DNA from: JAIXWP01 sp965247015
GTDB taxonomy: Bacteria > Bacteroidota > Bacteroidia > Flavobacteriales_D > Sanyastnellaceae
Assembly (NCBI GenBank): GCA_965247015.1
Contig: CBDFGG010000004.1
Span: forward strand, 1,116,001 to 1,180,000
Length of the DNA: 64,000 nucleotides
Direction: 5' to 3'
Shown here: positions 19,701 through 24,914 of the stretch, piece by piece
How the letters are laid out: every line of letters starts with the position of its first letter
Position numbering within the stretch: position 1 is the stretch's first letter
Notes under the pieces: model-generated
What the model saw: only the letters and a program-made list of their open reading frames with translations
Databases searched by the model: none
What the model was told of the DNA's origin: nothing
Made by a program: the position numbers and the translations under genes

Positions 19701-20430
19701 TGTTTGGACATTCGATGATAACATCTACGATTTCACAGATCCTACATTCCACGAATCAATTGTATATGGCTTCCAAAATGGATTGAACACATTCACTTGG
19801 ACCGTTGATAATGGTGCATGTGGAATAAGCTCGGATGAAATTGTGATCACTGTATTTGATCCAACACATCCACCAGCTGAAGCCGGATTGAGTCTTGAAA
19901 TTTGTGAAAATAAATTCGAGCCATTCAATCTAAATGCTGAACCACCAACCTTCCCAGCGACGGGATGGTGGACGGTTGTCGACGGACCTGCAATACTTCA
20001 AGACTCTACCAACTACGATGCAGAAGTACTTTCTCTCGGAGAAATATTGGTTGAGCTAGAAGATGTGCCAAGCACACTTGTATGGACGATAGACAATGGT
20101 GTTTGCGGAATCACTCAAGATAGTCTTGTACTAATCCTAGAAGATTGCTTGACAGTTGAAGTACCAGATGCATTCTCACCAAACGGTGATGGTGTCAACG
20201 ATACATTCGTAATTCCAAATCTCGAAAGCTATCCAAACCACTCATTGAAAATCTTCAATAGATGGGGAGCACAAGTATTTGAGGCTGCACCATACATGAG
20301 TGATTGGGATGGTAAATCGAAACACCCCGCAACGATCGGCGAAGATCTACCAGTATCTACATACTACTATATCCTCGACCTCGGCACAGGAGAAGAAGCG
20401 TTCCACGGATTTGTTTACTTAAAACGATAA
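4771..20430 (+). CDS. giant T9SS type B surface adhesin, IgGFc-binding-like N-terminus and ~51 tandem beta domains
   Basis: 5219 residues, by far the largest gene here. The signal peptide covers residues 1-29 (cleavage AVA|QFD). Residues ~30-455 resemble the IgGFc-binding N-terminal domain: FWMPPIWD, KGKNALGQEFWCGSQ, VTSNKDIVVNSGS, LVPVGLAGQEWVIIKG. An Ig/cadherin-like segment follows (~455-555). About 51 tandem domains of ~89 residues fill ~556-5126. Each starts NAGPDQ..C and carries W-T, GxGT, FRWT and NGPC signatures, fitting a PKD/Ig-like beta sandwich. The last ~93 residues are a gliding-motility-associated (type B) T9SS domain: AFSPNGDGVNDTF, IFNRWGAQVFE, WDGK, TYYYILDLG and a basic end. 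Together this implies a very long filamentous cell-surface protein for adhesion or gliding, like SprB in role but not shown to be its orthologue. The SprF-like gene starts 4 bp after its stop. Ligand and true gliding role are unknown. Confidence 0.92.
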   Translation: MRGIFTFLQSAKHLVAAIILMFGSIGAVAQFDTEFWMPPIWDVSNTDRNSPSNLFITTPFDFPVTVQVSTLDGTTFVFTGTVTSGTPLSVPLTPVLGQTNIEGVASLTQGLHVTSSAPIQCTHKVAGGTNQTLVILKGKNALGQEFWCGSQVRNLNSNYGPEEYHFISVMAVENNTQVTFQTPFTMYGSAGALANPHVVTLQAGESYLIRGNSPTQHVAGARVTSNKDIVVNSGSTHTRISGTGANAADGGTDQLVPVGLAGQEWVIIKGNNNFPWDYAIVVATQNNTNVYIDGATTPVATINAGQFFDWTTTGTFGAPHYIRTDRRAYVYHVSGCSQDEEVDMSAMPEISCTGSRYIEFSRFNQAGLLENLQVLIPPTAESTLKLNGVDYDLVPGVVIQNVPGLTGWRAATYPNASLPTNNILTSQGFFHAGWLTGNGNTGAFGYLSGFDDAFEFQDPFAADPIPTTIYNVATLCQGQSVDHCLKVFSCGANNFIDSFSGNEGNIVIAPPSSPSDTCFRYTAPFDFVGRDTVTFVVSNEFGFEGSIDLVFTVVNPDTPINAGPDQFTCGASTATLSAINPDPLAVGYWTVVSGSGVLVNPNSPTTVVNNLSAGVNTFIWHQDYPSCGVSKVDLVQITRFSGTPPAAAAGPDANLCSSTTYVMQANNPSVAAIGTWSITSGSATIANINQPNTLITNLAIGVNTFSWSISNGPCPGGDTSDEIIIRVYNQNHPAANAGPDQSICGTSSGGAGITASLTANAAQVPAVGSWSVIAGTGTFANANSPNTVVNGLSIGTNTFRWTINNGPCGTLTDEVTIVVFSPTSPNATAGPDQTVCLPTNSTNLAGNTPTAPAVGTWTVIAGTGAFANANSPTTSVSGLSLGTNTFRWTVNNGPCPGAVTFDEVTIVVFPVSQPTVNAGPDQSFCFTSTPITATLAGSAITAPGTGLWTVVSGTATFANASNPNTTVTGLSLGNNVLQWTASNGTCDPAVSDQMIITVFNGNISTAFAGPDGAICAPATTYTMAATAAVAPSTGLWTQTSGPGGAAISNPSSPTTQITNLTTGVYVFRWTIQNGPCGNTVFDEMTLNVFNAASQTANAGPDQSLCFTGIVGVNATMAANTVTAPSTGTWTLVTGGGTIVTPNSPTTTISNLPVGINIFRWTVNNGVCGNSNDLVAIFVFSSSQAAANAGPDQTICSSTTTVNMAGNNVTSPATGVWTQVNGPSTLTFASASSANTSVTGMVAGVYTLQWTINNGPCSSPSIVSDQMTLTVFPAAQTAANAGPDQSICNTTTSVNLNGNTPIFPATGQWSIVSGSGTFTNSTSPVTSVTGLGVGVNCFRWTISNGPCGAPTIDEVCITVFDVNAPAANAGTDQSFCLPQTSTTLNANNATFPATGVWTVIAGTGTFANASSASSSVSGLSLGTNTFRWTINNGSCGSITFDEVTITIFNSSLAPPNAGPDANLCTPTSTYVMQGSAVTAPATGQWTLIAGTGTIANPSSPTTAISGLGIGANIFRWTILNGPCPAGQDFDEMTIFVYDENQQNANAGPDQSLCFTGIVGVSATMAASPVIFPGSGQWTVIQGSGTFANASNPNTQILNIGVGQNIFRWTVNNGPCANATTFDEVTVLVYSGAQAAANAGPDQSLCSTNPSTTLAANSVTFPGSGQWTVVQGTATFANASSPTSTVSGLSIGTNILQWTINNGPCAPSITSDQVTILVYNNAQAPANAGPDFTACTSQGSITLTGTSFSFPATGTWALVSGSATITNPNQATTTATALGVGTNIFSYTINNGPCAAPTVDQVTVVVYSEFQTASNAGPDQSICLPTNSASLSANSIISPATGVWTLISGTGTITSPNTPNTTVTGLGIGENIFRWTISNGPCSPTQTVDQVSIIVYNNAQAAANAGPDQSFCEPVSSATLVGNTATFPATGQWTWVSGPTTPVITAPSSATTQVTGLGVGANVFRWTITNGPCAPASTNDVVTIFIFDADQPAANAGPDQSLCSPTSTTQLAGNNALFPASGTWTLIQGTGTFTNANSPTTNVTGLSIGENIFRWTISNGPCSNSTTFDQVSIFVFDSNAPSANAGPDQSICTPASSVIMAANAAVFPGAGTWTLVSGSGIIVNANSPTTTINNLAVGQNIFRWTINNGACGSQTTFDEVSIFVFSNSSPIANAGPDQNICTPITSATLAGSVPIFPSTGAWTWISGPSTPVISNPSNPATTVTGLTVGVHVFQWTVNNGPCAAGITTDQMTINVFDGNAPLANAGADQEICLPTTTTTMTATPATFPGSGVWTLIQGSGTITNTTSATTSITGLAVGENIFRWTVSNGNCTPSSSFDQVSIFIFDNTQAAANAGADQSFCEPTSSTTLVGNNITFPATGQWTWVSGPTTPTIVSPNSPSTAVTGLGVGANVFRWTIDNGPCAPSTTQDEITILIFDRDQPNANAGPDQSLCSPTFNTLLSGNVATFPSSGQWTLISGTGTIVNPTSPTTAVTGLSIGENIFRWTVSNGPCVNATTFDQVSIFVFDSAAPSATAGPDQSICTPTGSVVMAANSAVFPGTGIWTLVSGSGLIVNPTSPTTTINNLAVGQNIFRWTINNGACGSQTTFDEVSIFVFSEFSPVANAGADQDLCTPITSTNLQGSVPIFPSSGFWTFISGPSTPTIVDPTNPNTLVTGLAIGPNVFQWTVTNGPCASGITTDQVTITLFDGGAATPNAGPDQEICSPLSSIQLGADAAVFPGIGEWTLISGTGTFVDINDESTIVNGLTIGVNTFRWSVNYSTCGSPFDEVNVIVYNSSQGAAVAGPDQQICTPDNSVNMAADAVLSPGFGTWSLVSGSGAIQDVNDPNTLITNLPIGENIFVWTVYNGSCLAPELTTDTVSIFVFSTDNLDANAGLDQSFCTPTNSTLLTGSALIFPSTGLWTVEQGTGTIADPTSPFTTISDLTVGETIVRWTVNNGPCPNTISVDEMSIFIFDETQAAANAGADQELCSTNPSTTLAGNSVIFPASGLWTVVQGTATFADATNPTTAVSGLSIGTNILQWTINNGPCDPSSTTDQVTIIVFDNTQAPANAGLDIDACTSQGGVTVNGTAFTFPATGVWALVSGSGTITNPNSATTTITNLGVGTNVFSYTINNGPCAAPSVDFINIDTFDEFQAEANAGDDQILCSPISTTIVAGNAVTYPAVGTWTLVQGTGTIVSPNSPTTTINGLSIGVNVFRWTISNGPCDPTETFDEVTITVYNSAQGPAQAGNDQEICTPANSVNLTADAVLAPGFGTWSIIAGSGVITDVNDPNTLVSNLPVGENIFVWTVYNGTCLAPELTTDTVSIFVFETDNLDAAAGPDQSFCTPVSSATLTGSALIQPSTGLWTIEQGTGVIINPSSPTTTITGLTVGETIVRWTVNNGPCPNTITDDELSIFIFDENQEDANAGLDQELCTPTTSTTLQGNAVIFPAIGTWTVLSGTGTFADANDPNTVVTGLSVGQNSFRWTINNGPCANGITNDVVNIFVFDANNPIANAGADQEICLPTTTVTLQGSSYIFPANGVWTFLQGSGTITNINDPGTTVTNLSVGTNILVWSVSNGPCAPSITTDQVEIRVYDVDAPLANAGADQELCEPNTSTNMAALVPTAPGFGTWSVLSGAPSVSIADVNDPFTEITGLAVGQTILLWTVYNGPCDNNGSFDVVSIFVFESSQPAANAGPDQDICTPQTTANLVANNVIFPATGTWTLQSGSGTIVNPNSPVTIVENLGVGANVFCWTISNGPCDPPTTTDCVTINVFDSGQSAANAGPDQEFCLPTTSSVLVGSAIVGSSIGQWSIVQGGGFISNISSAVTNISNLPQGENIFRWTVNNGSCGTTQDEVSVFIYNNDAPEADAGEDVSFCTPTSTYTMTANTPEIPGLGTWSIVSGPGLTGTGTIDDINNPTANISGLVIGENRFSWTIYNGPCEVPTTDLISIFIYDENQPVADAGEDQEICLPQTAVDLDANDPIFPSAGQWTILQGSGTITDINDPNTSVTDLAQGNNILQWTTNNGPCDPSITSDVVTISVFDPNAPEADAGPDQSFCEPVSSTNMAALLPSTPGVGTWTLVGGTGTIADINDPNTLITDLTVGENCFLWTVYNGPCEEPTEDVVCIYIYPSDQPIADAGEDQELCTPLTETQLTANAVEFPALGVWTLISGSGTINDIYDPNTIVTDLGDGVNQFLWAIDNGACDNPISSDIVEVRVYSEDQTDANAGIDQEFCLPTNSTTVNGNELIAAATGTWTLIDGGGTIVNPTNSTTDIIDLPIGNNVFVWEVYNGPCGVTTDTITISIFNPSEVIALAGDDASYCTPDDTHCMSASAPSEPAIGTWILITGIGNIEDPNDPNTCITGLGVGENIFMWCIDNGPCGSTCDIMSIFVYNQATPDANAGPDIEICLPTNAVAMAASSAEFPAIGQWSLLSGSGTITDLNSPNGIMADLGLGTNVFVWTVNNGVCPNGITSDTVEVRVFDPGAELPNAGPDQFICTPQNTVTMAANAAQDPSFGFWNLIQGSATIADINDPLTEVSDLGVGINILTWSFYNSSCSEFPPTDTLRVLVYDEGQPPADAGPDQEFCFPTNAATMAANEAIVPAIGTWTLVSGTASFSDINDPNATVTNLSPGTNVFVWTIDNGPCANAITTDTVEMRVFVPDAPVADAGPDLELCTPIDCIELSALSPIDPQVGTWSYVSSVNGAGNIPFGSIDDLNNPQANLCALAVGVHTLQWNIYNGPCNNDSNDQVVISVYDNTAPAADAGEDIFLCAPENATQLQANAAIFPGVGTWSIASAIGPNGPLTTGTFGDLNDPLTSFTGLEIGIYTLIWTIDNGPCGPPTTDTVIVQINNPASPNADAGPDQEFCLNFADATMAANTPLFPAIGSWEAISFDPTGTIVDPSNPSTLISDIPLNEHLFVWCIDNGSCANTVTCDTVSIYVNDITIAAANAGEDLFFCGAPDSLIMQASIAVGLAEGVWTFDDNIYDFTDPTFHESIVYGFQNGLNTFTWTVDNGACGISSDEIVITVFDPTHPPAEAGLSLEICENKFEPFNLNAEPPTFPATGWWTVVDGPAILQDSTNYDAEVLSLGEILVELEDVPSTLVWTIDNGVCGITQDSLVLILEDCLTVEVPDAFSPNGDGVNDTFVIPNLESYPNHSLKIFNRWGAQVFEAAPYMSDWDGKSKHPATIGEDLPVSTYYYILDLGTGEEAFHGFVYLKR
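6436..20148 (+). repeat. 51-unit tandem domain array (~269 bp per unit)
   Basis: Counting the NAGPDQ-type start motif gives 51 units in 13.7 kb, or about 89.6 residues each. Consensus features per unit: (N/D)AG(P/A/E)DQ, a Cys 2-3 residues later, FPATGxWT, GSGT, SPTT or NDPNT, GLSIGxNIFRWT, NGPC and a (V/I)FD linker. Most units have exactly two Cys. Units are diverged from one another, but related pairs recur at a spacing of five units: 7/12, 16/21, 17/22, 18/23, 19/24, 26/31, 27/32, 35/40, 34/39/44. Confidence 0.9.
10462..13149 (+). repeat. higher-order duplication: units 16-20 and 21-25
   Basis: Two adjacent five-unit blocks (10462-11808, 1347 bp; 11809-13149, 1341 bp) align in register. 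Units 16 and 21 share WVSGPTTP, 17 and 22 share SIGENIFRWT, and 18 and 23 share 35 identical residues. Units 19 and 24 share SVPIFPS; the fifth pair is more diverged. Later blocks 13150-14484 and 14485-15828 have the same length, and their first two units also match in register. Confidence 0.8.
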
Positions 20431-20434
20431 GAAC

Positions 20435-21364
20435 ATGTCAAAGAGAATTATTATCATATCATCATTGTTCTTGTTGCTTGTCAACGCAATGCAATTGCGC
20501 GCTCAACAAGACCCACAGTTTTCTCAATACATGTTCAATATTTTGAGCATTAATCCAGCGTACGCAGGCAGTGCAGATCGCATCAGCGCTGTTGGTATTC
20601 ATAGATCGCAATGGGTGAAGTTCGAAGGAGCACCGATTACACAAACTGTAACAGTGCATTCTCCTCTGAAAAAAGAATCAATAAGCATCGGTGGTACTAT
20701 CATCAACGATAAGCATGGTCCTGTTAATCAGACTTCCATTTTTGCAGATGTGAGCTATCGCATTTTTATGAAAAGATCAAAGCTTGCATTCGGTCTGAAA
20801 ACAGGTATGAATCTGTATAGCGCAAACCTGCTAGATCTAAATCCATTCGTGGAAGGTGACCAAGCGTTTCAAGCAAACATTTCTACCAAACCCCTACCCA
20901 ACTTCGGTTTCGGAGTAATGTGGTACAGCCAAAAATGGTATGTTGGACTCAGCACACCGCGTTTACTTCAGAACAAACTTCTCGAAGGTGAGCTTCCTGA
21001 TTTCATCAACAATAAAGAAAGAACACACTTATTCTTGATTGCAGGTTACGTTTGGGATATCAACTATTATGTGAAATTTAAACCCACCATCTTGCTCAAA
21101 GCAGTAAATGGCGCGCCTCCCGGAGCAGATGTCACTGCAAATTTTATGTTCTTTGATAAATTCTGGATCGGTGCATCTTACAGATGGAACGACGCGGTTG
21201 GTGCACTCGTGCAATATGAAATCAATAACAAACTGAAGTTCGGATACGCATACGATTATGTTACCAGCGACCTTGGAAGATATACTTCCGGAAGCCATGA
21301 AGTGATGATCGGTTATGATTTCGGAAAAGGAAACAAAGGAGATGTTTCTCCTCGTTTCTTCTAA
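20435..21364 (+). CDS. PorP/SprF family T9SS outer-membrane protein
   Basis: 309 residues. A signal peptide (ends QLRAQ) is followed directly by the family hallmark QDPQFSQYMFNILSINPAYAG. Repeated amphipathic beta strands continue to the C-terminus, as expected of an outer-membrane barrel. PorP/SprF proteins are usually encoded next to type B T9SS cargo, and in Flavobacterium johnsoniae a cognate SprF-like partner is needed for secretion or surface display of such cargo. Here the gene begins 4 bp after the giant adhesin stop, and the OmpA-family gene follows 12 bp later, so the three are almost certainly one transcript. The inferred role is dedicated export or attachment of the giant adhesin rather than the core PorP of the secretion machine. 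Confidence 0.9.
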   Translation: MSKRIIIISSLFLLLVNAMQLRAQQDPQFSQYMFNILSINPAYAGSADRISAVGIHRSQWVKFEGAPITQTVTVHSPLKKESISIGGTIINDKHGPVNQTSIFADVSYRIFMKRSKLAFGLKTGMNLYSANLLDLNPFVEGDQAFQANISTKPLPNFGFGVMWYSQKWYVGLSTPRLLQNKLLEGELPDFINNKERTHLFLIAGYVWDINYYVKFKPTILLKAVNGAPPGADVTANFMFFDKFWIGASYRWNDAVGALVQYEINNKLKFGYAYDYVTSDLGRYTSGSHEVMIGYDFGKGNKGDVSPRFF

Positions 21365-21376
21365 TCCTATTGAAGC

Positions 21377-23551
21377 ATGAAAAAAACACTATATTATTTT
21401 ACACTGCTTGTGGTTGCGATGATGTTCGCACAAACAACTTTTGCCCAAAAAGCAAAGTTGGATGTCGCACAGAAATATTACGATCAGTTCGACTTCCGCA
21501 CAGCATCTGAAATCTATAAAGACATCATGTCGAATCCGAAGTATGCTAACGACACATTGGTACTGTCGTTGGCATTGGATTGCGAACAAAAGCTTTATCG
21601 ATACGAAAGCGCAGAGACCTTGGTACGTAAGCTCATAGAAATACAACCTATGAATACGAGCCACCTTCACGCGCTTGCCGATATGCAGAAAATACAGGGA
21701 AAGTACAATGAAGCCGTGCTCACCTACAAGCAAATTCTTGTACTCAATCCAAATGATGAGATTGCAAAAAAATATTCTAAAACTCCGGATTTTGCTTACA
21801 AACTCAGCAAGGATAGCACCATCTATGAGATTCAAAATTCTAAAGTGAATTCTGAAGCGAGCGACTTCGCTGCATCATTTTACACCAGCGGAAGATTGAT
21901 CTTTGCCTCTTCACGTGGTCTCGGACCAGGTGCCGATCGTGCATATGTTTGGAATGATCAACCTTATCTAAATAACTACATTGCTAATATCAAAGACGAC
22001 AATACGCTCGAAAACGAACGTGTACTCGGAGATGATATCAATAGCCGTTATCACGAGGGAACGATGACCTACGCAGCTGGTGAAAATCTAATTTACTTCA
22101 CTAGAAATAATGTTCTGAATGGAAATGTAAATAAGTCGAAATCTGGTAGACTATACCTCGGAATATTTACAGCGAAATCCAATAGTGATGGAACTGTTTC
22201 TGACATGGAAGCTTTCCCGTTCAACAATAAAGAATACTCACTTCAACATCCAACCCTTTCTAAAGACGGCAACCGCATTTATTTCTCAAGCAATATGCCC
22301 GGAAGCCTCGGTGGAATGGACATTTGGTACAGTGAGAGAAAAGAAGGTACTTGGCAAACTCCTGTGAACATTGGTCCAAAAATCAACTCAACAGGCGATG
22401 AGGTATTCCCATTTATCTCAAATGATACTACACTCTATTTCTCTACAAATGGACAGCTAGGCCTCGGCGGATTAGATATGTACTTCGCTGTGTTGAAAGG
22501 CGACACCGTTGTACAAAATATGGGCTACCCCGCCAATTCCCGTTACGATGATTTTGGCACTGTTCTCTTTCCTGATGAAACAGTTGGCTTCTTCTGTAGC
22601 AACAGACCCGGCGGAAAAGGCGATGACGATATCTACGAGTTCCGCATCTCTCCTCCTGACACCATCTACATCGAAGGTCTTGTAGTGGACAACACTACAC
22701 TTCAGCCGCTCCGAAACACACTTGTGACCATCACCAACGATGATGGTTCCATCGTGCAAGCACTCACCGATAACAACGGTAAATACACCATTGCAGCTCC
22801 TTACAAACCAATCATTCAAATCGATGGAGAAAAGGATGATTATGAAAAAGGGAGCGTGACTATGCCTACAAACCCTCGTCTTACTAATTATACAGCTCCA
22901 GAACTTCGACTCAAAAAAGTAGATCTTCTTGCGGCTGGTAAAGTGGTCTACGATGTCGACGGTTCACCAGCTGAAGGTGCAATGTTGCGTTTGATCAACT
23001 CCAAGGGCGTAGCAATTGATACGACCTATGCCGCTGCTGACGGTTTTTACAAATTTGTTATCGAAGAAAATTCAAAGTATGTCATCGAAGCCTCAAAGCA
23101 AGATTACGTTCTTCTTACAAAAGACCTCAGCACCATCGGCAACGCTGCGAAAGTGATCAACACCGATTTCCGCCTGTTCAAACTTGAAAAAGGTACCGTT
23201 GTTCGATTAGACAATATCTACTATGACTACGGCAAGTCCGACATCCGTGCAGATGCTGCTGTCGAGTTGAATAAGCTTGTTCGAATTCTTGTAGATAACC
23301 CGACGATGAAAATCGAGTTGAGCTCTCACACCGACGCACGTGGTGGTGATGCTTATAACCTAAAACTCTCAGATGCTCGTGCCAACAGCGCTGTGAAGTA
23401 TATCATCTCTCAAGGCATTACTTCTGATCGCCTCGTAGCAAAAGGTTACGGAGAAACAAAACTCCTCAACCAATGTGGAAACGATGTGAAATGCTCTGAA
23501 GAAGAACACCAATTCAATAGAAGAACGGAGTTTAAGATTCTCGATATCTAA
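21377..23551 (+). CDS. TPR-PD40-CRD-OmpA family envelope protein (PorE-like architecture)
   Basis: 724 residues. The signal peptide ends TTFAQ. TPR-like helices cover ~25-140 (YYDQFDFRTASEIYKDI, GKYNEAVLTYKQIL). PD40/WD40-like beta-propeller blades cover ~160-425 (FASSRGLGPG, LSKDGNRIYFSSNMPG, FFCSNRPGGKGDDDIYEF). One or two carboxypeptidase-regulatory (CRD) domains lie at ~430-600 (TLVTITNDDG, DNNGKYTIAAP). The C-terminal ~110 residues are an OmpA peptidoglycan-binding domain (YYDYGKSDIRADA, LSSHTDARGG, LVAKGYGET, NRRTEFKI). The same domain order is known for PorE, which links the T9SS to peptidoglycan. Unlike lipoprotein PorE there is no lipobox Cys. Its position as third gene after the adhesin and PorP/SprF genes suggests it anchors that complex. 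The 3' end overlaps the convergent methyltransferase gene by 20 bp. Confidence 0.88.
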   Translation: MKKTLYYFTLLVVAMMFAQTTFAQKAKLDVAQKYYDQFDFRTASEIYKDIMSNPKYANDTLVLSLALDCEQKLYRYESAETLVRKLIEIQPMNTSHLHALADMQKIQGKYNEAVLTYKQILVLNPNDEIAKKYSKTPDFAYKLSKDSTIYEIQNSKVNSEASDFAASFYTSGRLIFASSRGLGPGADRAYVWNDQPYLNNYIANIKDDNTLENERVLGDDINSRYHEGTMTYAAGENLIYFTRNNVLNGNVNKSKSGRLYLGIFTAKSNSDGTVSDMEAFPFNNKEYSLQHPTLSKDGNRIYFSSNMPGSLGGMDIWYSERKEGTWQTPVNIGPKINSTGDEVFPFISNDTTLYFSTNGQLGLGGLDMYFAVLKGDTVVQNMGYPANSRYDDFGTVLFPDETVGFFCSNRPGGKGDDDIYEFRISPPDTIYIEGLVVDNTTLQPLRNTLVTITNDDGSIVQALTDNNGKYTIAAPYKPIIQIDGEKDDYEKGSVTMPTNPRLTNYTAPELRLKKVDLLAAGKVVYDVDGSPAEGAMLRLINSKGVAIDTTYAAADGFYKFVIEENSKYVIEASKQDYVLLTKDLSTIGNAAKVINTDFRLFKLEKGTVVRLDNIYYDYGKSDIRADAAVELNKLVRILVDNPTMKIELSSHTDARGGDAYNLKLSDARANSAVKYIISQGITSDRLVAKGYGETKLLNQCGNDVKCSEEEHQFNRRTEFKILDI

Positions 23552-24890
23552 TCTTCCACTCTTTCGGATAATAGTTGTTGATGCGCTGCTTCAACACTTT
23601 TACCCAACCTAAAGAAATATTTTCAAAGACTACAAGCGCCCATCCTGTGATGGGCGTTTCTATTTTCATTTCTTCTTTACATAAATAATCCATTGCTTGT
23701 TCTTTATCTACAACAAGTCGTTGAACTCCCGAATGAACGTTCGGTTGAAGTGCCAAAGAATGGCTCGGAACTAAATCCTCACGAAGCATTTTTCCTATCT
23801 CTACTCCTGCCATCGTCACAAATAACTTTCCCACGGTCTCGCTATACTCCTCCCATGACATATTGATTGCGTGCAAAGTATCATATTTTGAAACGATGAT
23901 TTCACGTTCTAATGACAGCCATTTCTTAGCCTCCGCGAGTTCTGTTTTATTCGCTTTGCGATACCAAATTTTCGGATAACCCTTATACTTTCCACGAGAC
24001 ACCAGACCATCCGCCCGTTTGAATACACTGCAATAAAACCCCTCCCCTTTCACTTTATGTGGCAAAAATTTATACCCCACATACCCCTCTCCTTTCACTT
24101 CTTCTATCTGCCAATCCGCAGGAACATCAAACGACACACCTTCCATCCCATCTTGAGAAGCCACCCATTCTGATTGTGCTTCATTCTCTTGAGTGGAGAA
24201 TGTACAAGTACTATAAATCAAATGACCATCATCGCGAAGCAAAGGCAGTACATCTTTCAAAATATCCTCTTGTCGGCGAGCGCACATTTCCACATTCGCC
24301 AAACTCCACTCAGCAACGGCTACATCATCTTTTCGAAACATCCCCTCACCGCTGCATGGCGCATCTACCAAAATCAAATCAAAATAATCTTCACATTTCA
24401 CAAAACTTGCGGCATCTCCTTGTGTGACAATTGCATTGGTAGCACCCCATTTCACGAGGTTTTCTACCAAAATAGCATTTCTTGTCTTGTTAATTTCATT
24501 ACTAATCAAACAACCCCGCTCACCGATGATCGAAGAAAGTAGCAACGACTTTCCACCGGGTGCAGCACACAAATCCAAAACACGAACTTGTTCTTTTCCA
24601 GCAAGCACCTGCTCTGCAACCCAACCTACAAACATGGAAGAACTCTCTTGTGAGTAATAAGCTCCAGCATGAAAGAGAGGGTCTTGTGTAAACTTCGGGC
24701 GCTCGTTTAAGAATCGACCCTTAGGCCACCATGGCACTTGCACTGCCTCTTGAAACAACCCCGCATCCTTCGATTCGTTCAGCTGAATACTCGATATAAC
24801 ATCGCGCTGAATCGCATCTAAAAATACCGAATGATCATTCGGTTGTTGCTCTGTAATACGTTTAATAAAATCTTCGGGCAGCTGCTTCAT
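23532..24890 (-). CDS. rsmF: 16S rRNA m5C methyltransferase, RsmF/NOL1-NOP2-Sun family
   Basis: 452 residues, cytosolic. The Rossmann SAM-binding part has LDLCAAPGGKS (~105-115) and DLILVDAPCSGEGMF (~171-185). The two catalytic Cys of the RsmB/RsmF family are Cys179 (in APCSGEGMFRK) and Cys229 (in STCTFS). The C-terminal ~150 residues match the extra RNA-binding region of RsmF-type enzymes (KGEGFYCSVFKR, ...GWALVVFENISLGWVKVL near the end). It would use SAM to methylate a cytosine C5 in 16S rRNA; the exact position is inferred from family only. It follows the AsmA gene by 24 bp. It may also have its own start, because GATATTTG (one mismatch to TAnnTTTG) ends 4 nt before the ATG. Confidence 0.87.
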   Translation of the reverse strand: MKQLPEDFIKRITEQQPNDHSVFLDAIQRDVISSIQLNESKDAGLFQEAVQVPWWPKGRFLNERPKFTQDPLFHAGAYYSQESSSMFVGWVAEQVLAGKEQVRVLDLCAAPGGKSLLLSSIIGERGCLISNEINKTRNAILVENLVKWGATNAIVTQGDAASFVKCEDYFDLILVDAPCSGEGMFRKDDVAVAEWSLANVEMCARRQEDILKDVLPLLRDDGHLIYSTCTFSTQENEAQSEWVASQDGMEGVSFDVPADWQIEEVKGEGYVGYKFLPHKVKGEGFYCSVFKRADGLVSRGKYKGYPKIWYRKANKTELAEAKKWLSLEREIIVSKYDTLHAINMSWEEYSETVGKLFVTMAGVEIGKMLREDLVPSHSLALQPNVHSGVQRLVVDKEQAMDYLCKEEMKIETPITGWALVVFENISLGWVKVLKQRINNYYPKEWKIRYRES

Positions 24891-24914
24891 GCTGCAAATA
24901 TCCGAAATATCAGA

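Noticed and set aside
6436..20148. Possible CRISPR or satellite DNA because of the long regular array
   Set aside because: Units are ~269 bp, fully coding in one frame, and diverged mainly at synonymous or loop positions.
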